Shown here piece after piece: positions 51,164-60,459 of a DNA stretch of 64,000 bases (position 1 is its first letter; every line of letters begins with the position of its first letter). Below the pieces are notes generated by a model, which worked only from the letters and a program-made list of their open reading frames with translations, did no database searches and was not told the DNA's origin. Source of the DNA: Phycisphaerae bacterium (GTDB lineage Bacteria > Planctomycetota > Phycisphaerae > UBA1845 > Fen-1342); the NCBI GenBank assembly GCA_017999985.1, contig JAGNKU010000019.1, positions 1 through 64,000 of the forward strand. The letters are read 5' to 3'. Made by a program: the position numbers and the translations under genes.

Positions 51164-53587
51164 CTAGCCGGCCGGTGCCGGCACGGCACCCAGGTCACGG
51201 CCGCGCTGTTCGCACGCGACCGCCTCCGCCTCACATCCCGCGCGGCGTAGCGCCTCCGCTTTCTGCAGCCACGCCGCCGCCTCCATACGTACGTTCGAGT
51301 GTTGCCGCGCCAACTCAATCCGCTTGTCGGCGCAGCGCAGTGCCTCATCGTGATTGCCCGCCTGGAGGTGCATCTCGGCGATGTACTCGTACGCCCGGCC
51401 GAGTCCGTTCCAAAACCGGGTTTCCTCCAGGGCGTTCAACGCCATTGTAAACTCATGCTTCGCGTCTGCAAAATGTCCTTGCTGCGCTGCGCAGCGCCCC
51501 AGGTGCATGTGCGTGGTGCCCACGCTGGTCCGACCTTCGGTTTCCCGGGCCAGCGCCAGCGCGCGCTGGTAATAGGACCTGGCTTCGTCGTAGCGCTGTT
51601 GCTCGGCGAGGACATTGCCCATCCCATTGTATGGCCCCACCAGCAGCGTCAGTCCACCGTACGCGCGATGCGCTTCAATGGCCCGTAAAAACGCCTTTTC
51701 CGCGTCCGCCAGCCGTCCCCGGCGGAAAAGCACGAACCCCAGGTTGTTCGATATTTGCGCGTGCTCGGTCGCGAGACCCAGTTGTTCCGCCATCGCCCCC
51801 GCCTGCACGAACTGCGTCTCCGCAGCTTCGTAGTTGCCCCGGAAGTAGTTCATGGCACCCAGGTTTGCGAGCGCCTCGACCTGCCGCCGCACGTCACCCC
51901 ACTGCCGCGCCAGGGCCTCCTGCCGACGATGATGCACTTCCGCGTCGTCGTAACGCCCGATACGCGCGAGACACACGCCCACGAAGCCGATCGCCTCGGC
52001 GAATTCCGGCGCCAACCGCACGGCTTCCTCGCCCAGCGCGATGGCATGCTCATACTCCCCGCGCAGGTACGCCTGCTTCGCCAGCACGAACTTCTCGCGG
52101 GCCCCCAGCGTGACCGCCCGCGGACGCTCACCCTCCCGCCGCCCCAGCCCCAGCACGTGCGCCAGCCGCTCGAACAAGGCGCGCTCCAGCTTCGGCAACT
52201 CGACCAGCTCCCCCTCGACGCGCGCCACGCGCTCCGGCGTGCCGCGCCCGCTCCGCAGCGCTTCCATCCACAGGATGACACGCTCCCCCGCGCGCTGAAA
52301 CCGTCCGGTCACAATCGTCGCCGCCCCGACCAACCGCCCCGCCTCGCGCAGCCGCTCGGTGGCTCCGGCGAGGGTGCCAGCCTCCATCCGCTGGACCATG
52401 GCCACGAGACCGTCCTGGTCCGCAACGTACACGTCCGGCGCCTCAGCCAGCGCCCGTGACAGATAGTTCGCCACCGCATAGCCAAGCCAATCATCGTCGG
52501 GCGTGTCCCGCTCGTTCGCAAAGGGCAGCACCCCGACGCCGCGCGGCTGCAACTTGTCCAGTTGAACCACCGGCCGCCGCCGCACGGACTCATCCGCGGG
52601 CAGCTTCAAGCGTGTCGTCAGCTCCGCCGCACTCTCGAATCGCTCCCCGGGTTCAATGGCCAGCAGCCGGAGGAGCACGGCGACCAGCCAGGGCGGAACT
52701 TCTTCCGTCAACTCCTCCGGCCACGCGACCCGCTGGCACTGCAGGTCCATGAGCCGCTGAAAAACCTGGCTGCCGGCATGCGGCAGACGCCCGGTGAGCA
52801 GATGGAACAGCGCCGCGCCCAGGGAGTACAGGTCTGCGGGTGGCCCCACCTGGACATCCGTGCGAAACACCTCGGGCGCGGCGTAGCCCAGCGTGCCGGC
52901 CGGCGAGCCCGCCCCCACGGCAACGTCGACGCGTTCGTGCGCCAGGGTGGCCACGCCGAGGTCCGCCACGCGTACGCGCCCGTCAGTGCCCAGGATGAGA
53001 TTTCCGGGCTTGATGTCGCGATGGAGTATGCCAGCCCGATGAATGGCGGCCAGTCCGTCGGCCGCGTCGGTGCCGACCCGCACGGCCTGAAGCCAGTTCA
53101 GACGTTGCTTGGCCGCGAGAATCTCCGCCAGGTTCACACCATCGACATACTCCATCACGAAGTACCAGACCCCGTGCACCACGTCGCAGTCGAGCACACG
53201 CACCACGTTCGGATCATCCACCGAGAATCCGGCGCGCGCCTCAGTGCGCAGACGGCGCACTGCGTTGTCCGCGGCGTCTCCGATGCGGTGCGGGAGAATC
53301 TTCACGACGCAGGGGTGGCCGAGGTACTCGTGCTCCGCGAGATAGCTGATGCCGTGCGCACCCTCGCCCAGCCGCTCGATCAGGCGGTACTTGTTGCGCA
53401 GCACCCCACCTGGCGCGATGGCCCCTAGCAGCGCCGGCGCGCCCATGAGCGGTCCCCGCGTGACTTGTCTGGGCTGCGGCCGCAGAAACCCGCACGCCCG
53501 GCAGCGTTCCAGACGCTCGGTTACCGGCTGGACGCTGTCGCGCTCGCCGCAGTGCCCACACCGGCGGGCTGTCGACTCGACATCCAT
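51164..53587 (-). CDS. Ser/Thr protein kinase with zinc ribbon, TolB-like and TPR domains
   Basis: 807 residues. An N-terminal zinc ribbon (C10-x2-C13, C29-x2-C32) precedes a Hanks-type kinase (about 66-340) with GEGAHGISYLA (Gly loop), CVVKILP (Lys), HRDIKPGN (catalytic loop), ADLGVA (DLG in place of DFG) and GYAAPEV. A TolB-like segment (about 375-460, GVGVLPFANERDT) follows, then about eight TPR repeats to the end (for example NLGAMNYFRGNYEAAETQFVQAG). No TM helix is evident, so it is cytoplasmic. The substrate is unknown. It is next to the hybrid histidine kinase on the same strand. Confidence 0.88.
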   Translation of the reverse strand: MDVESTARRCGHCGERDSVQPVTERLERCRACGFLRPQPRQVTRGPLMGAPALLGAIAPGGVLRNKYRLIERLGEGAHGISYLAEHEYLGHPCVVKILPHRIGDAADNAVRRLRTEARAGFSVDDPNVVRVLDCDVVHGVWYFVMEYVDGVNLAEILAAKQRLNWLQAVRVGTDAADGLAAIHRAGILHRDIKPGNLILGTDGRVRVADLGVATLAHERVDVAVGAGSPAGTLGYAAPEVFRTDVQVGPPADLYSLGAALFHLLTGRLPHAGSQVFQRLMDLQCQRVAWPEELTEEVPPWLVAVLLRLLAIEPGERFESAAELTTRLKLPADESVRRRPVVQLDKLQPRGVGVLPFANERDTPDDDWLGYAVANYLSRALAEAPDVYVADQDGLVAMVQRMEAGTLAGATERLREAGRLVGAATIVTGRFQRAGERVILWMEALRSGRGTPERVARVEGELVELPKLERALFERLAHVLGLGRREGERPRAVTLGAREKFVLAKQAYLRGEYEHAIALGEEAVRLAPEFAEAIGFVGVCLARIGRYDDAEVHHRRQEALARQWGDVRRQVEALANLGAMNYFRGNYEAAETQFVQAGAMAEQLGLATEHAQISNNLGFVLFRRGRLADAEKAFLRAIEAHRAYGGLTLLVGPYNGMGNVLAEQQRYDEARSYYQRALALARETEGRTSVGTTHMHLGRCAAQQGHFADAKHEFTMALNALEETRFWNGLGRAYEYIAEMHLQAGNHDEALRCADKRIELARQHSNVRMEAAAWLQKAEALRRAGCEAEAVACEQRGRDLGAVPAPAG

Positions 53588-53662
53588 GGGCGCCTCAGAG
53601 CGGGGCAGGGCGCGCGCGGGCTCGCGAACGCCGTGCGAGCGATAAGAATTCTGCCAAGGTGC

Positions 53663-53691
53663 TTGACATGCATTTATTATCGGTATATTTT
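53663..53691 (+). promoter_or_regulatory. Predicted sigma70-type promoter reading into a gene-poor stretch
   Basis: TTGACA (53663-53668) followed by TATATT at 15 or TATTTT at 17 bases. It is the best consensus match in the window and points rightward, away from the kinase, toward no long gene. Confidence 0.55.
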
Positions 53692-53892
53692 ACACTTACG
53701 AGCGAGTAGCAGTTTCTGCCGGTATGAATTGAATCCGTGTGCGCACCAGCGGTTAATGTGCATGCGGGCCTGTGAGCGTTCCCGGTCGAGCGCCGGCTGG
53801 CGTTTATTTCGCCGATGGCTTTCGGCGCATGTGTTTTCATATCAGTGGGTTGCGCGTCTTCAGACGCAAGACCCCAGGCATGGAGAACCGCG

Positions 53893-53970
53893 ATGTACGC
53901 CTGTGTCCAAGTCCTCATGAACTTCGTGCTCGATTATCTCGCGTCATTCATCGACAACATCACCTGCTGA
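53893..53970 (+). CDS. Candidate 25-residue peptide
   Basis: An ATG preceded by GGAGAACCGCG opens a frame encoding MYACVQVLMNFVLDYLASF and ending in DNITC before a TGA. It is short, hydrophobic and amphipathic, with Cys at residues 4 and 25. It lies downstream of the rightward promoter at 53663. It could be a small membrane peptide, but ORFs of this size arise often by chance. Confidence 0.25.
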   Translation: MYACVQVLMNFVLDYLASFIDNITC

Positions 53971-54171
53971 CCAGCGCTGCGACCATGCTTGAAGTCATTA
54001 CCGACATCGACGATCTCGTCATCGATCAGCGCTGATCACGTCTGGCGACGGCCAGCAGATCATACGGCCCACTCCTGAGCCGGTCGGCGTATGTGGAACT
54101 GAATCATACGCCGGGCGAGTTGACCTGTAGTTCCAGCGACAAGCGTTGTTAACCGCAGCAGCGGCAGGTGT

Positions 54172-55674
54172 TTATGTGCGCACCGCGGTGCGCCATGCCG
54201 CCTGATCGCCAGGTATATACGCCGCGTGCGTCAGCGTCTCGAACGCCGGACGGCAAGCCGAATCCGCTGGCAAGGCGCGCAAATCCACGCTTACGCGCTG
54301 TACACGTTCTACCAATCTTTCCAGCCGGCACAAGTCTGCGGCTGAACCGCCGCGCTCCGCCGCCCGCGCCAGGCCGGGCCGCAGCCGGCCCAGCAACGCA
54401 GGTCCATCGTCGAGAGCCGCCGCGGCATCCGCGATCCGACCTTCCGCGTACGCCCGGTACGCGTTCTCTGCCAGCCGGACCCAGAGCACCGCCGCGCGGT
54501 GCAATTCGGCCACGAAATGCAGCGGGTCACCGGGCGGCAGCGCGGCGTCGGCCTCGTCGCACAGGCGCAGAATCTCATCACCCGGGTGCCCGCACGCCTC
54601 GTCGCGCCAGGCCTGCCACAAATAGAACGGGTTTGCGCGGAAAACGAAGGCATCCCGGAATTGCCGCCCGCTTCCGGGTTTCAGCAACACTGATATCCCG
54701 GGGATGCGGTTGCCCAACAGCTCCGCAGCGCGAGCATAGCCGGGGCCACCCTCCGCGGCCAGCGCCACGGACCAGTCCATGCCCGCCGTCAGTCGCTGGC
54801 CCGCCGCGTAAATCAGGGGCAACACGGTGTCATACGACGAGAAATGCGTGGCGATCCACGTGGTCACGAGCACGCCCAAGGCCCCAGCGGCGCGGGCGTC
54901 TGCGGCGTGCTCGTCAACATTCGCTTGCGACTCGCGCAGGAAGCACCAACCAGCAAAGTACGTCTGGAGGGCCGGACAGCAGACCACGTCGAAGCCGTGC
55001 CGGCGGAACAGCGCAGTGCTCTCGGCCGGTCGCTGGGTGTACTGCCAGTCGAAGATGACCGTGGCGCGTGGAATCGCCGGCAGGGCCTCCGGGTGCTGCA
55101 GCAGCATGTCGCCCCACAGGCACGGCCGCCGGCCACGGTCGAGCACCATCTGGCATAGCGGCCCGAAGTGTTCCGCGTAGAGTCCGCCGGCCCCCACCGC
55201 TTTCACCCGCGCGGCACATTGCTTGCATTGGCCGAGCTGGCGCGTCTCGTCGCCGCCGAGGTGCACCCACTCGTCATCAAACGCGGCCAGGGTGTCCTCG
55301 ATAAGCCCGCGAACGAACGCCGTGCACTCCGGCCGCGTCGCGCACATCTGTGCGCCCCAGCCATCCGTCGGCCCCTCGCTGAGCCACTGTCCGCCCTCTG
55401 CGCGCATGAACCCTTCCATGTGGCCAAGCGTGTTGAGGAACGGGACCAGGCGCAGACCGCCGCCGAGCTTCGCGCGGACCCGCCGCAGCAGCTCGGGCGT
55501 CAGGCATCCTGGGCCAGCGGCCCACGGTGCCGACGCGTACGCGAAGCGGTGCTCCAGGTAGAGCCCCACCGCGTTGTAGCCCGCGGCGCGCGAGCGCTGC
55601 AGCATCTCCGTCAGCACATCCAGACGCGGCGACTGCTCGCGGGCAATATCGTACATCCAGCCGAGGAATTTCAT
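54172..55674 (-). CDS. GH20-like glycoside hydrolase (beta-N-acetylhexosaminidase type)
   Basis: 500 residues without signal peptide, so probably cytoplasmic. The TIM-barrel shows AGYNAVGLYLEHRFAY, LVPFLNTLGHMEGFM and WVHLGGDETRQLG, where D142-E143 match the catalytic Asp-Glu pair of GH20 enzymes. The C-terminal ~170 residues are helical (CDEADAALPPGDPLHFVAELH). Substrates of the family are terminal N-acetylhexosamines. A role in recycling amino sugars from peptidoglycan or polysaccharide is an inference. Confidence 0.83.
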   Translation of the reverse strand: MKFLGWMYDIAREQSPRLDVLTEMLQRSRAAGYNAVGLYLEHRFAYASAPWAAGPGCLTPELLRRVRAKLGGGLRLVPFLNTLGHMEGFMRAEGGQWLSEGPTDGWGAQMCATRPECTAFVRGLIEDTLAAFDDEWVHLGGDETRQLGQCKQCAARVKAVGAGGLYAEHFGPLCQMVLDRGRRPCLWGDMLLQHPEALPAIPRATVIFDWQYTQRPAESTALFRRHGFDVVCCPALQTYFAGWCFLRESQANVDEHAADARAAGALGVLVTTWIATHFSSYDTVLPLIYAAGQRLTAGMDWSVALAAEGGPGYARAAELLGNRIPGISVLLKPGSGRQFRDAFVFRANPFYLWQAWRDEACGHPGDEILRLCDEADAALPPGDPLHFVAELHRAAVLWVRLAENAYRAYAEGRIADAAAALDDGPALLGRLRPGLARAAERGGSAADLCRLERLVERVQRVSVDLRALPADSACRPAFETLTHAAYIPGDQAAWRTAVRT

Positions 55675-55800
55675 GCCGCGATTCTATGGCGCACTACGGC
55701 CCCGCAGGAATGCCGCCCCAGTACCCGACACCCGCTTTTTCCTGCGCGGCGGCCGCGCTGCCGGACAACGGTCGGCACATCTGCCCCGGCCACTCCACCG

Positions 55801-56880
55801 CTACAGAATCAACATCGCGTCGCCGTAGCTGTAAAACCGGTAGCGCTCCGCAATCGCCGCCGCGTATGCCGCCCTTATCAACTCCGGCGACGCAAACGCC
55901 ATCACGAGCGCCAGGAGCGTGCTGCCCGGCAGATGGAAATTCGTAATCAGGTGGTCGACGTGGCGAAATCGGTATGGCGGATAGATGAAGATGTCGGTCC
56001 ACGCCGACTGCGCCTGGTCGATGGCGTCTGCCGCGACGTCCAGCCCTCCTTCCGGCAGCGATTCCAGTACGCGGGCCGCCGTAGTACCGACCGCGACGAG
56101 GCGCTGCCCACCGACCCGCGCGCCGCGCAGCGTCGTCAGCGCGGACGGCGTGACCTCGTACCACTCGGCGTGCATGCGATGCTGCGCCAGGTCCTCGGCT
56201 TCGATCGGCACAAACGTCCCCGCGCCAACGTGCAGCGTGACGCTCGCGCGCTGCACGCCACGGCGCGCCAGCTCCGCGAGGAGCCCGGGTGTGAAATGCA
56301 GGCCTGCCGTCGGCGCCGCCACCGCACCCGGCCGCGCTGCATACACCGTCTGATACCGCTCGGCGTCTGCCGCGTCCGGGGCCCCATGGCCGTTGGCGCC
56401 GCGGTGAATGTACGGCGGCAGCGGCGTCTGTCCGACCTGTGCCAGCCAGGCCAGCGGATCGACCGCCGGATCCGGCCGCACCAGCCACTCACCGCGCTCC
56501 AGACGCGCCATGATCACGAGCCGCACGTCACTATCCGGCGACAACAGCGCCTCGCCGACCCTCAGCCGCGCGGCCGGCTTGAGCATGACTTGCCAGGCAT
56601 CGGCCGCAACGTGGAGAAAGAGCCCTTCAATGCGTCCGCCGCTCACGCGCCGACAGAAGAAGCGCGCCGGAATGACGCGTGTGTCGTTCAGCACGAGGCA
56701 GTCGCGCGCGGTGAGGTGAGTGCCGATGTCGCGGAACGCGCAATGGGTAATGCGGCCGCTTGCCCGGTCGAGCACCAGCAGGCGCGACGCGTCACGCGGC
56801 TCGACCGGCCGCTGGGCAATCAGCTCAGAGGGAAGGTCATACTGCAGCTCCGACAATCGCACGGCAGAAGCACCTGTCAT
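55801..56880 (-). CDS. queA: tRNA preQ1(34) S-adenosylmethionine ribosyltransferase-isomerase QueA
   Basis: 359 residues. It transfers and isomerises the ribosyl moiety of SAM to preQ1 in tRNA, the penultimate step of queuosine synthesis. Landmarks are FDYDLP-like ELQYDLPSELIAQRP, CLVLNDTRVIPAR, PLPPYIHR, YQTVYA, AAPTAGLHFT, LHVGAGTF and NFHLPGSTLLALV. The Met at 56880 (MTGASAVRLSEL) is chosen over one 44 codons upstream in unrelated sequence. Other queuosine genes are not nearby. Confidence 0.93.
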   Translation of the reverse strand: MTGASAVRLSELQYDLPSELIAQRPVEPRDASRLLVLDRASGRITHCAFRDIGTHLTARDCLVLNDTRVIPARFFCRRVSGGRIEGLFLHVAADAWQVMLKPAARLRVGEALLSPDSDVRLVIMARLERGEWLVRPDPAVDPLAWLAQVGQTPLPPYIHRGANGHGAPDAADAERYQTVYAARPGAVAAPTAGLHFTPGLLAELARRGVQRASVTLHVGAGTFVPIEAEDLAQHRMHAEWYEVTPSALTTLRGARVGGQRLVAVGTTAARVLESLPEGGLDVAADAIDQAQSAWTDIFIYPPYRFRHVDHLITNFHLPGSTLLALVMAFASPELIRAAYAAAIAERYRFYSYGDAMLIL

Positions 56881-56908
56881 TACACGCGGCCAACTCCCGC
56901 ACGCCGCA

Positions 56909-56937
56909 TTGGCGGCACCCACTTGCGTAGTTATACT
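56909..56937 (+). promoter_or_regulatory. Predicted promoter of the alanine racemase-like gene
   Basis: TTGGCG (56909-56914), a 17-base spacer and TATACT (56932-56937), 44 bases before the ATG at 56981 and divergent from queA. Confidence 0.55.
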
Positions 56938-56980
56938 GCATACGGGAGACACGGAGGTCCACTGAAGTAGTGAAGACTCT

Positions 56981-57895
56981 ATGCGTTCACCCCAAATTGA
57001 CGTAGCCATCAATCTCGATCAGGTCCGTGCATCGGCGGAGGCGATCCGTGCCAAGACGCGTGTCGGATTGATCGCGGTGGTCAAGGCCGACGCGTACGGC
57101 CTGGGCGCGCCGGCCATCGGCGATGCGCTCGGGTCCGTCGTCGATGAGTTCGCCTATTTCCGCATCGAAGAGGCCCGCGAACTGCGCCGGCCGGGGCTGA
57201 CGCTCGGTCCGCCGGACGGCGATCCGGAGGAGTATCGCGCGCTGCGGGTGCGACCGGCGATCCACACGCCCGAGGCCGCCGCGCGGTTCAAAGGTCAGCG
57301 TGTCGCGATCAAGGTCGATGCCGGGATGCAGCGGTTCGGCTGTCCGCCGGCGGAGCTCGACGACCTCGTGGCCGGTTGCGATGTCGCGGACTACTTCGCG
57401 CACACGACGACCGTGGAGGAGGTAGCGCGCTTGCGGGCGGCCTGCACGGGTCGCGGGCGTCCGATGCACGCCGCCGCGACGAATTTGCTGGACCAGCCGG
57501 AGACGTGGCTGGACGCGGTGCGGCCGGGGCTGGCGCTGTATCGGGGGGCGGTGCGTGTGACGGCGCGGCTGAGCTCGGTGCGCGACACGAATGGGCCGAT
57601 CGGTTACACGGGCGTCGAGTACCCGCGCGTGGGCGTCATCCTGGCGGGCTACAGCAATTTCGTCCGGCCGGGCCCGGTGCTGGTGAATGGCCGGCCGCAG
57701 CGAATCCTCGAAAGCGGCATGAACACGTCATACATCTCGGCCGACCCGCGCGACGCGGTGGGCGATGAGGTCGTGCTGCTGGGCGACGGGCTGAGCGAAG
57801 AGACGCTGGCGAAAGTCTTCGACAGCCGGCCGCACGAAATCCTGTGCCGCTACACGTCGATGGGCCCGCGGCGGTACGTCACGGCGCGTTCATAG
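56981..57895 (+). CDS. alr: Alanine racemase-like PLP enzyme, short form
   Basis: 304 residues, about 60 shorter than typical Alr. PLP Lys is in VVKADAYGLG. VDAGMQRFG, HAAATNLLDQ and DAVRPGLALYRG match barrel blocks, and the C-terminal domain has GYSNFVRPGPVLVNGRPQ and NTSYISADPRDAVGDEVVLLG in place of the usual GYGDG and GR.SMD segments. Alanine racemase makes D-alanine for peptidoglycan, which fits the nearby PBP2/RodA genes, but the divergent C-terminus leaves open another amino acid substrate. The ATG lacks a strong Shine-Dalgarno. Confidence 0.75.
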   Translation: MRSPQIDVAINLDQVRASAEAIRAKTRVGLIAVVKADAYGLGAPAIGDALGSVVDEFAYFRIEEARELRRPGLTLGPPDGDPEEYRALRVRPAIHTPEAAARFKGQRVAIKVDAGMQRFGCPPAELDDLVAGCDVADYFAHTTTVEEVARLRAACTGRGRPMHAAATNLLDQPETWLDAVRPGLALYRGAVRVTARLSSVRDTNGPIGYTGVEYPRVGVILAGYSNFVRPGPVLVNGRPQRILESGMNTSYISADPRDAVGDEVVLLGDGLSEETLAKVFDSRPHEILCRYTSMGPRRYVTARS

Positions 57896-58756
57896 CCCCG
57901 GCCCAGGCGCCGTGGCGGGCAGCGACGCCGGTTGTGTGTCTGGAGGCCTGAGGCGGGCAACGACGGTCTCGAGCAGTTCGTTGGGGTCGAAGACGACGGG
58001 CTGGTTGTCCGGCAGCGGCCAGAGCCGAATGGTTCCATCGTCGGGTAGCAAGCGCGGCGTCAGGATTCCGCCGGGGGCGGTCCAATCGAAGATGGCGACA
58101 AGCTGGTCCGGCCAGTCGGGCATCTGAATGAACCTTGCGGGACCGCGGGACCAGCTGTGGAGGACCAGTTCCGACACACCATCCCGGTCCTCGTCAACGC
58201 AGGTCGGAGTTGGATAGCTTCGCGGTCGAGCCGGCCGCAATGCTATGTCTTCATCAAGTATCGCCACGACTTCGTTTGCCGCTGGTCGGACGCGAACCAA
58301 GATGATGGAAGAGCGTCTGACCGGGGGCCAGCTGACCAGCACCAGCAACTCAGGATGACCGTCCCGATCCCAATCGCCGGGCGGCGTAATCCATACATCA
58401 GACGCCCGCATCATCCCAATTCGCCGTAGCTTCCCATCCACGAAGAACCAAGTAGAAACTGGTCCGTGCTCCCAGCCAATTAAACCCCAAGTCAGGAATG
58501 GTGCGCCTGGTCCGGCGGCGGCGTACATCGGATCGTATTCACCCATATACGAACCGGGAAACTGCGCCTGCAATGCGGCGCTCAGCAACTCAAGCCGATG
58601 CGATCCCACACTGCTACAGGCCAGTGTGTGGATCACGGCTGGTCGCAGGGCGCGCCACGCGACCGACATCGCTAGTACCAGCGCGAATCCGACTACCAAA
58701 CGCTGCCAATCGGCACGCGTTGATCTTCGCGGATGCCGGGCCAGGAGGCCTGTCAT
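57890..58756 (-). CDS. Single-TM exported protein with VCBS-like Asp motifs, unknown function
   Basis: 288 residues. One TM or signal helix (about 18-37, LVVGFALVLAMSVAWRAL) is followed by an extracytoplasmic region containing PPGDWDRDGHPELLVLVS and CVDEDRDGVSELVLHSW, single Asp-rich motifs as in FG-GAP/VCBS repeats. The ATG at 58756 overlaps the stop of the upstream zinc-ribbon gene (ATGA). The longer ORF upstream of it is a shadow frame of that gene. No characterised function. Confidence 0.7.
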   Translation of the reverse strand: MTGLLARHPRRSTRADWQRLVVGFALVLAMSVAWRALRPAVIHTLACSSVGSHRLELLSAALQAQFPGSYMGEYDPMYAAAGPGAPFLTWGLIGWEHGPVSTWFFVDGKLRRIGMMRASDVWITPPGDWDRDGHPELLVLVSWPPVRRSSIILVRVRPAANEVVAILDEDIALRPARPRSYPTPTCVDEDRDGVSELVLHSWSRGPARFIQMPDWPDQLVAIFDWTAPGGILTPRLLPDDGTIRLWPLPDNQPVVFDPNELLETVVARLRPPDTQPASLPATAPGPGL

Positions 58757-60168
58757 AGCAGTTCTACCATGGTGTGCGGAAACGCCACTCGCCCCAGCAG
58801 ATAGCATGCCACGAGGAAGACGACTGCGTTGAGCATGAAGGCGGCGCGTCCGCGCTGAAGCAGGTACGGGTTGACGGCGACACCGGCGGCCCACCAGAGC
58901 GCATACGTGATTGCGAGAACAGCCAACGGAACCGCGGGCGCGGAAGTGAGTGCTTGACACGCGAATACCCAGGTGGGGCCGCTTATCGGCCACTCGTTCC
59001 AGACGAATCGCGACCAGTGGACCGCGGTGCCAAGCAGGCCGACGACCGGGACGAGGACGCTGCCGTAGAGGCTCCACTTGATGATGCCGCGGCGGGCGGC
59101 GGGATGGCGACCCGGAACCAGGGCGCCGAGCGTGCTGCCAAGGGCCGGAAACGTGGCAAGTGCGATGAGCCATGCGGTGAAGGACTGCGCGGACCAGAGC
59201 AAGATCCGCGCCGCCGGCGTGTTCTGGGCGGCTTCCACCCGCACCCACGCGGGCATGCTCGGAAAGAGCACTGCCTGCACGGCGGCAGACTGGATTACAT
59301 CCGGCGACAGCGCCGCGTGCAGGAGGGCGTACAGGGCGACGTGTACGAGCGCCCAGCGGATGGCACGCGGGAACCGGTCGGGGATGATAGTGCCCCGGGC
59401 CGCTCGGCACGGGCAACACACGATCGCAAGGACCGTCTTGACGTAGGCCACGGCAAGGTTCCCGCGGTCACGACGATCCCAGCGCAGCCGGCGGCGCGCC
59501 CAGCGCCGATACGTCGGCACGGGCGTCGGAAGCTGATTGCCACATTCAGGACAGCGATCTGTCGTCAAACGCCGAAGGCTGTACCCACACTCCGGGCACT
59601 CCGGACGCCAGCGCGAGCGACCAAACCGAAGACCGAGTTCCCGGCGGGCCCACCAGCCCGGTCCGACCACGAGATACGCCACCGGCACAATGCAGAGGGC
59701 CCAGCCGCGCGCCGACTCGGGCAGTACTTCCACAACGACCGGAACAAAGGGCACCGCCAGCGTGCCCCACAGGCAGTTCCGCCACCAGGCACGTACGAAG
59801 CCGAAGAACGTACGCAAACGGCGGGGGACAAATACCCAATAGACGCCCCAGACGAGCACTGCTTCTATCGCGGCAAACTGTGCGGAGAACAGGAACGTGA
59901 AGCTCGATGCGAGCCTGACGTCCAGGAACGGGATCGTGATCTCGTCGAGCCGGGGCACGCCGCGGTACAGCCAGGAATCAAGCCATCCGAGCTCCTCCAA
60001 TGCGACCAGGGCCAGGCCCCCGAGCATCAGTGCATGCCAGGTGACGATGAACAATAGCTGGAGAACCGCGACGCGAACGCCCGTGGTCGCGGGCCGCGCG
60101 AAGAATGCGCCCGCGACACTCGCCAACCCCGCGCGCGTGTGCGGGCTTATCTTCACAATGCAGTCCAC
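58753..60168 (-). CDS. Zinc-ribbon multi-TM membrane protein, unknown function
   Basis: About 471 residues with many hydrophobic segments and a central zinc ribbon (PECPECGYSLRRLTTDRCPECG). Two or three TMs precede the ribbon and five or more follow, with VLIALATFPALGSTLG-like stretches near the C-terminal third. The start is uncertain; GTG codons at 60168 and 60156 are both plausible, and the longer ORF enters a direct repeat with no homology. It is ATGA-coupled to the downstream exported-protein gene. It resembles the zinc-ribbon protein at 19265 in layout, not in detectable sequence. Confidence 0.7.
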   Translation of the reverse strand: MDCIVKISPHTRAGLASVAGAFFARPATTGVRVAVLQLLFIVTWHALMLGGLALVALEELGWLDSWLYRGVPRLDEITIPFLDVRLASSFTFLFSAQFAAIEAVLVWGVYWVFVPRRLRTFFGFVRAWWRNCLWGTLAVPFVPVVVEVLPESARGWALCIVPVAYLVVGPGWWARRELGLRFGRSRWRPECPECGYSLRRLTTDRCPECGNQLPTPVPTYRRWARRRLRWDRRDRGNLAVAYVKTVLAIVCCPCRAARGTIIPDRFPRAIRWALVHVALYALLHAALSPDVIQSAAVQAVLFPSMPAWVRVEAAQNTPAARILLWSAQSFTAWLIALATFPALGSTLGALVPGRHPAARRGIIKWSLYGSVLVPVVGLLGTAVHWSRFVWNEWPISGPTWVFACQALTSAPAVPLAVLAITYALWWAAGVAVNPYLLQRGRAAFMLNAVVFLVACYLLGRVAFPHTMVELL

Positions 60169-60233
60169 CGTCGAATCCCGGCCGCTCCGCGTGGGGCACC
60201 GGGTCGCGCGTATCGTACCCGACGGCGGCCGGT

Positions 60234-60354
60234 GGACGGCAGGTCGCAAACCGACGCGACTCGCCCTAGCGCACAAGGGTGGTACGGGCGTCCCGCCCGT
60301 CACGAGGGCGGTGCCGGCGGCTCGGCAGTCACAGACGGGCAAGATGCCCGTACC
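60234..60354. repeat. 121-bp direct repeat, copy A
   Basis: A 121-bp block containing GGTACGGGCGTCCCGCCCGT and ACGGGCAAGATGCCCGTACC, each an internal inverted repeat. It matches copy B at 61710-61830 at 116 of 121 positions by my alignment. Copies lie on either side of the AAA+ ATPase gene. This GGTACGGGCGT / GATGCCCGTACC type of sequence resembles interspersed repeats known from planctomycete genomes. Confidence 0.9.
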
Positions 60355-60459
60355 ACCCGGGTGGCGGGAATCCCCGGGCCGCCAGAACGCGGCCCGAGCG
60401 CCATTGACGCGCCGCAGGGCACCGGCTAATCTGCATTCGCGTTGCAGATTGGACGGACC

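Larger units (their letters stand above)
53588..54171. other. A+T-richer intergenic stretch with promoter and tiny ORFs
   Basis: 584 bases between the kinase and the GH20-like gene, both transcribed leftward. It has more A/T than its surroundings, a good rightward promoter (separate entry), a small hairpin (about 53852-53868) and two short ORFs, one annotated below. A small RNA or peptide-coding transcript is possible. Confidence 0.5.

Noticed and set aside
53465-53920. A 151-codon plus-strand ORF crossing the kinase start
   Set aside because: Its first part is antisense to the kinase N-terminus and the rest is basic, low-complexity sequence without a ribosome-binding site.
57890-59419. A 509-codon minus-strand ORF
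   Set aside because: Only the last 288 codons look like protein; the rest is a shadow of the zinc-ribbon gene, which overlaps by ATGA at 58753-58756.
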